Shown here piece by piece: positions 43,350 through 52,271 of a stretch of DNA of 64,000 nucleotides (the first letter of the stretch is position 1; each line of letters starts with the position of its first letter). Made by a program: the position numbers and the translations under genes. Source of the stretch: Variovorax paradoxus (lineage in GTDB: Bacteria; Pseudomonadota; Gammaproteobacteria; Burkholderiales; Burkholderiaceae_C); assembly GCF_902712855.1 (NCBI RefSeq), contig NZ_LR743507.1:496001-560000 (forward strand), in the 5' to 3' direction. A model generated the notes under the pieces. It did not search any database and was not told the DNA's origin. It saw only the letters and a list, made by a program, of their open reading frames with translations.

Positions 43350-46300
43350 ATTCCCTCCAGCTTCGCCTTCTTCGAACTGACCACCGTGTCCGGCGAGACC
43401 GTCGTCACGCCGCTGGCCTTCCCCGCGATGGCATGGCTCGGCAGCAGCGCGCAGGCGATGGCGCGGCGCATGGCGCAGGCGGTGCAGTCGCACCTGGTCG
43501 ACAAGGGGCGCTATCTCGAGGCGGTGCAGATCAACGACCCGCCGGTCTTCGAGCGGCACGAGATCGACATCGACATTCCCGGCGGCAGCAACCCGTTGCT
43601 GCATCCGCCGCGCCGCGTCCGCCATGTCGCGTTTCTTTCCAGCGGCCCGGCCAACACACCCTGCATCGGTTGCGTTCCGGCGCTGGGCATCGTCACGCTC
43701 GCCGAGCCGGAGCGACTGCGCGAGGCGGTGATCGAGGCGGTCGTGCTCGAGCACCGGCGCACCGGGCGGCAGGCCGACGTGCGGCGGCAGGTGGCCGCGC
43801 AATGGTTCGAGCAGGTCGAGCTGACGCAGCTGCCGCTCGACGTGGTGTTCCACAGCGCCGAGACCTTGCGCCGGCTGAAGAACGAACGCGCCGAACCGCT
43901 GCTGCCCGCGGTGGCCAACGAGATGAGCGCGAGCGCGCGCACGGCCGTCGAGTTGGACGAGCCGCTGAAGGCCATGGCGCGCGCGGCGGAAGGGCGTTTC
44001 GCGCGCAGCGTGCTGGTCGTCGGCGCCGAAGGCAGCGGCAAGACGGCGCTGGTGCACCAGTACGCGCGCGAGCGCCGCGACCGCGCCGGTGGCACACCGT
44101 GGGAAACCAGCGCGGCGCGGCTCATCCAGGGCCTCACGCGCGACGGCAGCTGGCAGCACGCGCTGAGCGGGCTGTGCCGCGAGCTGGCCGAACGCAACGT
44201 CGCGCTCTACGTGGGCCACCTGTCGGAGCTGTTCGAGGTGGGCCAGTACGAGGGCAACAGCATCAGCCTCGGCGACGCGCTGCGCGAGCCGCTGGCGCGC
44301 GGGCAGCTGATGCTGCTGGCCGAGGCCACGCCCGCCGAGCTCTCGCTGATCGACCTGCGCAGTCCCGGCTTCTCGGCACTCTTCCAGGTGGTTCGCCTGC
44401 CCGAACTGCCCGAGGCGGAGCAGGAGCGCACGATGCTCGCCGCGGTGGCCGCGCTGGCCGCCGCGCACCGCGTGGCGGTGTCGCCCGAGGCGGTGTCCGA
44501 ACTGATCGCGCTGCAGCGCCGTTTCTCGCCCTACTCGGGCTTTCCGGGCAAGGGCATCCGCTTCTTCGAGGAACTGATCCTGCACGCGCGAGGCCATCGC
44601 GGTGACCGCGGAGGGCAGGGCGCCGACATCGGCCGCGACGAAGCGCTGGCCGCCTTCTGCGCCGAGACCGGCATGCCGCGCCGCATGCTCGACGCGCGGC
44701 TGCCGCTGTCGCTCGAGGAGGTCGACGGTTTCTTCCGGCGCCGCCTGTTCGGCCAGCCCGATGCGCTCTCGGTGGTGACCAACCTGCTGGTCGCCACCAA
44801 GGCCGGCCTGGCGCGCAGCGGCAAGCCGATCGCGTCGATGCTGCTGATCGGGCCCACGGGCGTGGGCAAGACCGAGACGGCCAAGGCCCTGGCCGAGTTC
44901 ATGTTCGGCGACGCGCGCCGCATGATCCGCATCGACATGAGCGAGTACGCCGACCCGGTGGCGGTGCTGCGCCTGCTCGGCGACCTGGGCGGCGACGAAG
45001 GCGTGCTGGTCGGCGCGGTGCGGCGCCAGCCGTTTTCGGTGGTGCTGTTCGACGAGCTCGAGAAGGCGCACCCGAGCTTCTTCGACCTGCTGCTGCAGGT
45101 GCTCGGCGAAGGCCGGCTGACCGGCGGCGACGGGCTCACAGCCAACTTCTGCGGCAGCTTCGTGGTGATGACCTCGAACCTCGGCGCCGAGGTGATGCAG
45201 CGCACGCCGATGGGCCTGGGCGCGCAGCGCGGCGATCCGCGCAGCCATTTCGAGCAGGCGGTGCAGCAGGCCTTCCGCCCCGAACTCTTCAACCGCATCG
45301 ACCACATCGTGCCGTTCGCCGCGCTGTCGGCCGCCGAGCGTGCGCCGATCTTCGAGCGCGAGATGGCGTTGATGCGCCAGCGCGAAGGCCTGCTCGAGCG
45401 CAACGCCGAACTCGCGCTCGACGCCGGCGTGTCCGCGCACCTGGCCACGCTGCCCGGCGATGCGCGCTACGGGGCGCGCGACGTGCAGCGCGTGCTGCGC
45501 CGCGAACTGCTGCTGCCGCTGGCGCATGCGCTGTCGCCGCATGCCTACGTGACGCCGCTGTCGGTGAAGGTCTGTCCCGGCCCGGGCGGCGCGCGCGCAT
45601 TCGAGGTGCGCACCGAGCTGCTGCAGCGTCCCGTCGACAACACGCCGCTGCTCGCCGCCGACGCACTGGCCGAGGCCCGCCGCCACTGGCAGCGCGTGAC
45701 CGAAGGACCGCTCTACGTGACCCTGGTGAACCAGCTGTTCCGCCTCGACCACGAACGCCGACGCCACGAGAACCGGCGCCGCCGCGCACCGCACCTGCCG
45801 CACTGGGACGGCACCGAGCACGCCGCCCGCGCGCGCGAGCTCGCTGCCGTGCAACAGCAGGCGCAGGGCCTGTTCGCGGAGATCATCGAGCTGGAAGGCC
45901 AGGCGCTGCTGGCGCTGGTCGGCGAAGCCGACGCGCCGCCCGACCTGGCCGCGTGGCGCACGCGCTTCACCGGCTTCAAGCAGCGCGCCTTCCACGCGGT
46001 GCGGCCGGACAGCAGCGTCTGCACGGTCGGTCTCTACGCCTCGCCGGCGCTGGCCGCCACGCTGCATGCCGCGTGGACCGAGGCCGCCGCACTCGCCGGC
46101 TTCGAGGTGCGCTCGCAGGTGGTGCGGCTGGGCGACGAGCCCCAGAAGCCCTCCGCGCGCGCGGCCGAGTTGCAGCAGGCGGCGGCCGAGCGGAAACGCG
46201 AGGGCAAGCCGGACGACCGTCGAGAAGACGCGAAGCAGGACGCAAAGCACGACGCGAGGGAAGAAGAAGCACCGCCCAGCCAGTACCTCAAGTTTCCGTG

Positions 46301-46667
46301 GCCGCAGGCCTCGGGCCGCAAGAGCCTGGTCGTCGGTTTCGAGATCGAACTCAGGGGCCCGGCGGTGTTCGACTACTTCCGCGGCGAAAGCGGCATGTGG
46401 CGCATCTGGGAAGGCGACCGCAAGTCCGACGCCTGGGTTTCCGTGCTCAACAAGACGCTCGCGGCCTTCGCCACGCCCACCAACGTGCATCGCCAGCATT
46501 TCTTCGACAGCCGTCCCGTGCACCGGGTGCTGAAGCAGGGACTGCTGGGCGCGCCGCAGGCCGACTGGCATTCGGAATTTCCCGACGCACCCGCATGGAA
46601 GCGCGTGCTCGACAACCACTTCAACGCGCTCATGGACCGCATGCTGCTCGGGGAGGAGGACCAGTGA
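43350..46667 (+). CDS. ClpB-like double-AAA+ ATPase A, with C-terminal release-factor-like segment
   Basis: First gene of a three-ATPase operon; function unknown. ATT at 43350 is the best start (1105 residues): AGGA lies eight bases upstream, and the segment before the next candidate (GTG at 43386) matches the N-terminal strand of the sister proteins. AAA+ module 1 has a good P-loop (GAEGSGKT, about 225-232), but its Walker B reads VALYVGHLSEL, lacking Asp-Glu. Module 2 is intact: GPTGVGKT (501-508), LFDELEKAH (Asp568, Glu569), sensor VVMTSNLG and Arg finger FRPELFNRID. The usual GYVG pore loop is replaced by DLGGDEG. Residues 1000-1040 (FEIELRGPAVFDYFRGESGM) resemble the PCRF region of release factors. 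No Clp_N, M-domain or ClpP-docking motif is seen. Confidence 0.85.
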   Translation: MPSSFAFFELTTVSGETVVTPLAFPAMAWLGSSAQAMARRMAQAVQSHLVDKGRYLEAVQINDPPVFERHEIDIDIPGGSNPLLHPPRRVRHVAFLSSGPANTPCIGCVPALGIVTLAEPERLREAVIEAVVLEHRRTGRQADVRRQVAAQWFEQVELTQLPLDVVFHSAETLRRLKNERAEPLLPAVANEMSASARTAVELDEPLKAMARAAEGRFARSVLVVGAEGSGKTALVHQYARERRDRAGGTPWETSAARLIQGLTRDGSWQHALSGLCRELAERNVALYVGHLSELFEVGQYEGNSISLGDALREPLARGQLMLLAEATPAELSLIDLRSPGFSALFQVVRLPELPEAEQERTMLAAVAALAAAHRVAVSPEAVSELIALQRRFSPYSGFPGKGIRFFEELILHARGHRGDRGGQGADIGRDEALAAFCAETGMPRRMLDARLPLSLEEVDGFFRRRLFGQPDALSVVTNLLVATKAGLARSGKPIASMLLIGPTGVGKTETAKALAEFMFGDARRMIRIDMSEYADPVAVLRLLGDLGGDEGVLVGAVRRQPFSVVLFDELEKAHPSFFDLLLQVLGEGRLTGGDGLTANFCGSFVVMTSNLGAEVMQRTPMGLGAQRGDPRSHFEQAVQQAFRPELFNRIDHIVPFAALSAAERAPIFEREMALMRQREGLLERNAELALDAGVSAHLATLPGDARYGARDVQRVLRRELLLPLAHALSPHAYVTPLSVKVCPGPGGARAFEVRTELLQRPVDNTPLLAADALAEARRHWQRVTEGPLYVTLVNQLFRLDHERRRHENRRRRAPHLPHWDGTEHAARARELAAVQQQAQGLFAEIIELEGQALLALVGEADAPPDLAAWRTRFTGFKQRAFHAVRPDSSVCTVGLYASPALAATLHAAWTEAAALAGFEVRSQVVRLGDEPQKPSARAAELQQAAAERKREGKPDDRREDAKQDAKHDAREEEAPPSQYLKFPWPQASGRKSLVVGFEIELRGPAVFDYFRGESGMWRIWEGDRKSDAWVSVLNKTLAAFATPTNVHRQHFFDSRPVHRVLKQGLLGAPQADWHSEFPDAPAWKRVLDNHFNALMDRMLLGEEDQ

Positions 46668-49600
46668 GCGGCCAGGGCAGCCTGCGCGTTCCGGTCTTCG
46701 TCACGCACCGCAAGGAGGCGGGCTTCCGCCTGCGCTGCCTGTTCCTGCCGGAGATCGAGGCGACGGCCGTGCGCTACGAGCTGGCGCTGAACAAGCTGCG
46801 CCAGGCGGTGGTGCGCCATTTCCAGGGCACGCGCAGTTCTCGCGACACGCTCGACGAGCGCCTGTGGCTGAGCTTTTCGCCGGAGCTGCGCTTCGAACTC
46901 GTGCCGCTGGGCTTCGACAGCGGCCGGCGCTGGGTCGAGGGCGCGTTCGCCGCCGCGCACTTCAGCGTGGCCGGCCGGCGCTACGCCTGCCTGCCGCAGC
47001 TCGACGCGCTGGTGGCCGACCTGGGCGAACCGCACCTCGACAAGTCGCAGCGCACCGAGCGGCTGGTGGCCGCCATCCAGGCGTGGTTCCGCGAGCAGCG
47101 CAAGGAACTGGGCGATGCCTTCGACCCGCAGCGCTACCTGGCCTCCCCGAACGACGAGCTCGGCGAGCTCGAGCTGTCGATGCGTATCGCGCAAGGGCAC
47201 TTTCCGTTCGAGAGCGGCCACGACCGGCGCAGCGCGATGCGCGACGACGGCATCGGCGACGGCCCGAGCGAAATGGCGCGCGCCGCCGTCGACCTGAACG
47301 ACCTGTACCCCGACGCGCTCGCACGGGCGATCCTGCGCGACGACGCGGTCGAGGAACTGCGGCGCGCCATCTACCGCGGCGAAGGCGCCGGTGGTGCGGA
47401 GGGGGGTGCCGGCGCGATCGTGCTGGTCGGCCCGCGCGGCGCCGGCAAGACGGCGCTGGTGCACGGCGCGCTGCGCCGCCAGATCGACATCGAGACCGGC
47501 CGCGACCGCCAGCGGATGCAGAAGATCTGGCACCTCGACCCGATGCGCGTGATCTCGGGCATGAGCATCATCGGCCAGTGGCAGCGCCGCATGGCCGTGC
47601 TGCTGCAGTACCTTCAGTTCCGCCTGCGCGACGATTTCCGCATCGCGCGGCCCGACCATCTCTACTGCGACAACCTGGTCGCGCTGATGGCGATCGGCAA
47701 GAGCTCGCAGAACACGCTCACGCTGGCCGACGTGCTGCGCCCGCTGCTCGAGAAGCGCGCCTTCACCATGATCGGCGAGGCCACGCCCGAGGCCTGGCAG
47801 AAGGTGCAGCAGCGCGACCGCCGCTTCGCCGACCTGTTCCGCGTGATCCGCGTGGAGGCGCCGCCGCGCGCCACCGCCATCCGCATCGTCAACTGGCGCC
47901 GCGCCGAACTCGAGCAGCAGCACGAGTGCCGCATCGAAGCGGGCGCGGTGGCCGAACTGCTGAAGATGGAGCGCCGCTTCGCCGCCGACGAAGTGCTGCC
48001 CGGCTCGGCGATCCGCGTGCTCGACCGGCTGGCCGTGCGGCATGCGCGCGGCGAGGTCGGCCGCGCCGAGGTGCTGGCCGCGTACACGGCCACCTACCAC
48101 TTCCGCGAGAAGCTGTTCTCGCGCCAGGTGGGCCTGGCGCCGGCCGAGGCGGCGGCGCACTTCGCGGCGCGGCTCATCGGCCAGGGCGAGGCGCGTGCGC
48201 AGCTGGTCGACGTGGTGGCGCTGGTCAAGTCGGGCCTTGCCGCGCCGGGCAAGCCGCTGTCGTCGCTGCTGTTCATCGGCCCCACCGGCGTGGGCAAGAG
48301 CGAGGCCGCCAAGCTGCTGGCCGATTTCCTGTTCGCCGACGAAGGCGGGCTGGTGCGCTTCGACATGAACGAGTACGTCGACGGCGACGCCACGGGCCGG
48401 CTGATCGGCGACGTGCACCGGCCCGACGGCCAGCTCACCGCCGCCGTGCGCCAGCGGCGCGCCTGCGTGCTGCTGCTCGACGAGATCGAGAAGGCGCATC
48501 CCTCGGTGCACGACCTGCTGCTGCAGTTGCTCGGCGAGGGCCGGCTGACCGACGCGATGGGCCGCACCACCGACTTCTCGCAATGCGTGGTGGTGCTCAC
48601 CTCGAACCTCGGCGCGAGCGCGGCCAGCCGCCACACCGGCTTCGTGCGGCAAGCGGGCGACGTGGCCCACACCTACCGCGAGGCGGTGGAGCGTTTCTTC
48701 CGGCCCGAATTCCTGAACCGCATCGACCAGGTGGTGGGCTTCACGCCGCTGGCGGCGGACGACATCGCAACCATCGCGCGGCTGCAGCTGGATCGCGTGC
48801 TGGCGCGCGACGGCTTCGTGCGGCGGCTCACCTTCCTGAACGTGTCGGCCGAGGCGCTCGATCATCTCGCGCGGCTCGGCCACGACGAGGCGCTGGGCGC
48901 GCGCGCGCTGAAGCGCGGCATCGAGCGCGCGCTCACGCAGCCGATCGCGCAGCGGCTGGCCGCGTCGCACAGCGGCCAGCCGATGCTGCTCGACGTGGCC
49001 TTCGACGGCGTGCCGGGCGAGGGCGCTCTTGCCACGCGCGCCACCGTGCTCGACTACGCGAAGCAGCGCACGGTGGCGTTGCCCGGCGACACGGGCTCCG
49101 CCGCCGACTACCAGCGGCTCGCGGCCGCGGCCGACGCCCTGCACGACCGGCTGCGCGGCCAGCTCGATGCCGGGCCGCCCGACGCCCAGGCGCTGGCGCT
49201 GCGCGCGCTGCAGGTGCGGCTCGATCCGTTGCGCGAAGTGCTGGCGCGGCGCAGCTGGGACCTGTCGGAACGCCGCGCCGCGCCGGTGCGCGCGGTGAGG
49301 CAACTGCCGCCTCGCGCGCGCGACTGGCGCTGCATGGGCCGCCCGATGACCGACATGCTGGCCGCGCAGCACGACATCCATGAGCTGTTCGAGCAGCTGC
49401 TGGCCGGCTCGCAGCCGCTGCGCGGCGCCGATGCCGAAGCCGTGCGCTGGCAGCTCGAGATCGACCAGCTCGCGCGCCGCGCGGACAGCCTGGCGCGGCA
49501 CGGCATCGAACGCATCGGCGTGGAGATCGTGCCGCTGCAGACCGGCGCGGGCGAGGCGGCCGTGAAGACCGCATGGGCCGACTATGCCGCGCTGGTCGCG

Positions 49601-49948
49601 CAGCTCGACCTGCACGAACTGCCGTCGCCGCGCGACGGCGTGCGCTGCTTCGAAGGCATCGGCCTGCGCGACGCGTTCGGCGGCGAGTGCGGCATCCACC
49701 TCTGGTACGTGGGCGACGACCGGCCGCTGCCGCTGGCGGTGCGGCTGCTGCCGATGGAAGACCGGGCCGATGCTTCGCCGCCGCCCCTGCCCACCGAGAT
49801 CGTGCGGCTGCGCCTGGAACCGGCGCGCGCCGGCGACCACCGCTGCCTGAGCGACCTGCGCTCCGGCCGCGTGCGCAAGTTCAGCGGCCCGCTCAGCGAG
49901 GACGACTGGCGCCTGCTGCTGTGGGACGCCCGCGCCGCGCAAGACTGA
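46664..49948 (+). CDS. ClpB-like double-AAA+ ATPase B, with C-terminal release-factor-like segment
   Basis: Second gene of the operon, 1094 residues. The GTG start overlaps the stop of gene A (GTGA) and follows GGGGAGGAGGA, so the two are translationally coupled. The N-terminal domain (about 230 residues) is not a Clp_N repeat. Module 1: P-loop GPRGAGKT (256-263), Walker B HLYCDNLVAL with Asn for the catalytic Glu. Module 2: GPTGVGKS (539-546), LLLDEIEKAH (Asp606, Glu607), VVLTSNLG, FRPEFLNRID (Arg686) and sensor-2 GARALKRGIE. The pore-loop position reads DVHRPDG, without an aromatic. Near residues 995-1020, FEGIGLRDAFGGECGIHLWY again resembles the PCRF pattern G-x-E-x-G-hydrophobic-His. Function unknown. 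Confidence 0.87.
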   Translation: MSGQGSLRVPVFVTHRKEAGFRLRCLFLPEIEATAVRYELALNKLRQAVVRHFQGTRSSRDTLDERLWLSFSPELRFELVPLGFDSGRRWVEGAFAAAHFSVAGRRYACLPQLDALVADLGEPHLDKSQRTERLVAAIQAWFREQRKELGDAFDPQRYLASPNDELGELELSMRIAQGHFPFESGHDRRSAMRDDGIGDGPSEMARAAVDLNDLYPDALARAILRDDAVEELRRAIYRGEGAGGAEGGAGAIVLVGPRGAGKTALVHGALRRQIDIETGRDRQRMQKIWHLDPMRVISGMSIIGQWQRRMAVLLQYLQFRLRDDFRIARPDHLYCDNLVALMAIGKSSQNTLTLADVLRPLLEKRAFTMIGEATPEAWQKVQQRDRRFADLFRVIRVEAPPRATAIRIVNWRRAELEQQHECRIEAGAVAELLKMERRFAADEVLPGSAIRVLDRLAVRHARGEVGRAEVLAAYTATYHFREKLFSRQVGLAPAEAAAHFAARLIGQGEARAQLVDVVALVKSGLAAPGKPLSSLLFIGPTGVGKSEAAKLLADFLFADEGGLVRFDMNEYVDGDATGRLIGDVHRPDGQLTAAVRQRRACVLLLDEIEKAHPSVHDLLLQLLGEGRLTDAMGRTTDFSQCVVVLTSNLGASAASRHTGFVRQAGDVAHTYREAVERFFRPEFLNRIDQVVGFTPLAADDIATIARLQLDRVLARDGFVRRLTFLNVSAEALDHLARLGHDEALGARALKRGIERALTQPIAQRLAASHSGQPMLLDVAFDGVPGEGALATRATVLDYAKQRTVALPGDTGSAADYQRLAAAADALHDRLRGQLDAGPPDAQALALRALQVRLDPLREVLARRSWDLSERRAAPVRAVRQLPPRARDWRCMGRPMTDMLAAQHDIHELFEQLLAGSQPLRGADAEAVRWQLEIDQLARRADSLARHGIERIGVEIVPLQTGAGEAAVKTAWADYAALVAQLDLHELPSPRDGVRCFEGIGLRDAFGGECGIHLWYVGDDRPLPLAVRLLPMEDRADASPPPLPTEIVRLRLEPARAGDHRCLSDLRSGRVRKFSGPLSEDDWRLLLWDARAAQD

Positions 49949-49957
49949 GACCCACGC

Positions 49958-52261
49958 ATGGCGACGCTTTCCTATCCCCTCGTGTGCTGGCAACTCGACG
50001 ACGACGCCGTCTGCGGCATCCTGCTCGGCACCGACTACCAGGTGATCGAGCGCAGCGCGCGCCGCGTGAAGGCGGCGCTCGCCGAAACCCTGCAGCGCGA
50101 ACGCGAGCGCGACGGCTACGTTCCCGAGCCCGACATCGACGACGCGCGGCTCAAGCTGGTGCACGTGTCGGTGAGCCTCGCGCACCGCACCGAGCGCGGC
50201 AACTTCCCCGAGCCCCGCGCCACCGATTTCCACGTGGCTGCCGTGTTCGGCCAGAACGAGGAAGACGGCTACGCCAAGTGCTACCTGCCGTGGCTGGACC
50301 AGAGCTTCTACTACTACGACGACGCGCAGCTGCCGGTGCTGATCGAGCACTACACCCGCGAATGCCTCGACGGCCTGTCGCCCGAGACGGCGCAGCGCTA
50401 TCTCATGCCCTCGGTGCCGTGGCTCGACCAGATCGACGTGCGGCGCGACGACCGCGCCACCGGCCGGCAGCAGGTGCCGCGCCACCTGCGCGAAACCTAC
50501 GAGGCGCTTTCGGCGGTGGCCGACCGGCTCCCCGAGGTCGGCGCGCGGCGCGGCCTTCATGTCTTTCCCGAGGTGGCGTGGGAGCAGGGCGCGCTGGTCG
50601 ACGAGATCGCCGCCCGGCTGGCGCGCGGCGGCAACCTCCTGCTGGTGGGCGAGCCCGGCGTGGGCAAGAGCGTGGCGATCCTGGAGGCGATCCGCAAGGC
50701 GCACCGGCTCACCGCCGGCCGCGATGCGCCGCCGACCTTCTGGCGCAGCCATGCCGAGCGCCTGATCGGCCGCGCCAAGTACCTCGGCGAATGGCAGGCG
50801 CTGTGCGACCGGACCGTCGAATGGCTCGACATGGCCGACGGCCTGCTGTGGGTCACCGACTTCGTCAACCTGCTGCAGGTCGGCGGGCAGAGCCCCGAAG
50901 AGTCCATGGCCGCGTACCTGCTGCCGGCGTTGCGCCGCGGCACGCTGCGGCTGGTGGGCGAGGCCAATCCGAGCGAGCTGGAAACCGCGCGCCAGCGGCT
51001 GCCCGGCTTCATCGACTGCTTCGAGACGCTGCAACTGCCCGAGATGGACAGCCTGCGCGCGCGCCGCGTGCTGGAGCTGTTCGCGGGGCACGCGCAGGGC
51101 GCGCTGTCGGTCGAGATCGAGCGCCCGGCGCTGGACACCGGCTACCGGCTGCTGCAGCGCTACGTGCGCTACGAACGCTTTCCGGGCAAGGCGGTGCGCT
51201 TCTTCGGCGACTGCGTGCGCGAGGCGATGGCGGCGCAGTCGGGCGTGGTGACCGAGACCGCGGTCATCGTGCACTTCGCGAAAAGCACGGGACTGCCCGA
51301 GACCTTCCTGCGCGACGACCAGCCGCTGGACGACGCGCAGGTGCACGGCTTCTTCGCGCAGAAGCTGTTCGGGCAGGACGAGGCCGTCGGCCACCTGAAG
51401 GACGTGGTCTACCTGTTCAAGGCCGGCCTGAACGACCCGGCCAAGCCGATCGCCACGCTGCTGTTCGCGGGGCCGACCGGCGTGGGCAAGACCGCCGCGG
51501 CGAAGGCGCTGGCGCAGTACTTCTTCGGGGCGGGCAGGAACGGGAACGGTGCCACCGGGGCGGCGGCCGATCCGCTGTTCCGCATCGACATGAGCGAGTT
51601 CCAGCACGCTTTCCAGGTCGCGCGGCTGATCGGCACCGGCGCACGCCCCGGCAAGCTGGTGGAACACGTGCGGCAGCAGCCGTTCTCGGTGGTGCTGCTC
51701 GACGAGATCGAGAAAGCCGACCCGTCGGTGTTCGACCTGCTGCTGACGGTGCTCGACGAGGGCCGGCTGCGCGACAGCCGCGGGCGCATGACGGACTTCC
51801 GCAGCACGGTGATCGTCATGACCACCAACCTCGGCGTGCGCCACGGCGCCTCACCGGGCTTCGGCCAGGACGCCGGCCACGCCGGCGGCGGCAGCACCAT
51901 TCACGACATCCGGCAGTTCTTCCGGCCGGAGTTCTTCAACCGCATCGACCGCGTGGTGCCCTTTGCGCCGCTCACGCGCGAGGCGATCGAGGCGATCGCA
52001 TTGCAGGAGCTGGATGCGATCGCCCGGCGCGAGGGGCTGGTGCGCCGCGGCGTGCGGCTGGCGTTCTCGCCCGCGCTCGTCGCTTTCGTGGCGGACAAGG
52101 GCTTCAGCCCGGCCTACGGCGCGCGGCCGCTGCAGCGCGCCGTCGAGCAGCTGGTGGTGGCCGCGGTGGCACGCGCGATGTTCGGCGAGGTGCCGGACGG
52201 CACGCTGCTCAAGGTCGACATCGCGGACGCGGCCGTGGTGGTGCGGCCCGTCTCCGGCTGA
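49958..52261 (+). CDS. ClpB-like double-AAA+ ATPase C
   Basis: Third gene of the operon, nine bases after gene B. The 767-residue protein is the most Clp-like member. It has an N-terminal domain of about 190 residues sharing the strand pattern of A and B (YPLVCWQLDDDAVCGILLG). Module 1: P-loop GEPGVGKS (231-238), pore-loop-like AKYLGEWQ, Walker B LLWVTDFVNL with Thr-Asp for Asp-Glu. Module 2: GPTGVGKT (505-512), LLLDEIEKAD (Asp582, Glu583), VIVMTTNLG, FRPEFFNRID and sensor-2 YGARPLQRAVE. The module-2 pore position reads GTGARPG, lacking GYVG. It has no release-factor-like tail and ends 10 bases before a convergent gene. It probably forms a mixed or layered assembly with A and B (inference). 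Confidence 0.88.
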   Translation: MATLSYPLVCWQLDDDAVCGILLGTDYQVIERSARRVKAALAETLQRERERDGYVPEPDIDDARLKLVHVSVSLAHRTERGNFPEPRATDFHVAAVFGQNEEDGYAKCYLPWLDQSFYYYDDAQLPVLIEHYTRECLDGLSPETAQRYLMPSVPWLDQIDVRRDDRATGRQQVPRHLRETYEALSAVADRLPEVGARRGLHVFPEVAWEQGALVDEIAARLARGGNLLLVGEPGVGKSVAILEAIRKAHRLTAGRDAPPTFWRSHAERLIGRAKYLGEWQALCDRTVEWLDMADGLLWVTDFVNLLQVGGQSPEESMAAYLLPALRRGTLRLVGEANPSELETARQRLPGFIDCFETLQLPEMDSLRARRVLELFAGHAQGALSVEIERPALDTGYRLLQRYVRYERFPGKAVRFFGDCVREAMAAQSGVVTETAVIVHFAKSTGLPETFLRDDQPLDDAQVHGFFAQKLFGQDEAVGHLKDVVYLFKAGLNDPAKPIATLLFAGPTGVGKTAAAKALAQYFFGAGRNGNGATGAAADPLFRIDMSEFQHAFQVARLIGTGARPGKLVEHVRQQPFSVVLLDEIEKADPSVFDLLLTVLDEGRLRDSRGRMTDFRSTVIVMTTNLGVRHGASPGFGQDAGHAGGGSTIHDIRQFFRPEFFNRIDRVVPFAPLTREAIEAIALQELDAIARREGLVRRGVRLAFSPALVAFVADKGFSPAYGARPLQRAVEQLVVAAVARAMFGEVPDGTLLKVDIADAAVVVRPVSG

Positions 52262-52271
52262 AGAGCCGCCG

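Noticed and set aside
46373..51844. An 1823-codon open frame on the minus strand across the three ATPase genes
   Set aside because: It is a mirror of very GC-rich coding sequence; its residues are mostly His, Arg, Ala, Gly and Val without any domain, while all three plus-strand genes have intact motifs.
43350..52261. ATPases as a type VI secretion ClpV or a ClpAP protease
   Set aside because: Three different paralogues, no VipA/VipB or other secretion genes, no ClpP or ClpP-binding loop, and no typical Clp N-domain.
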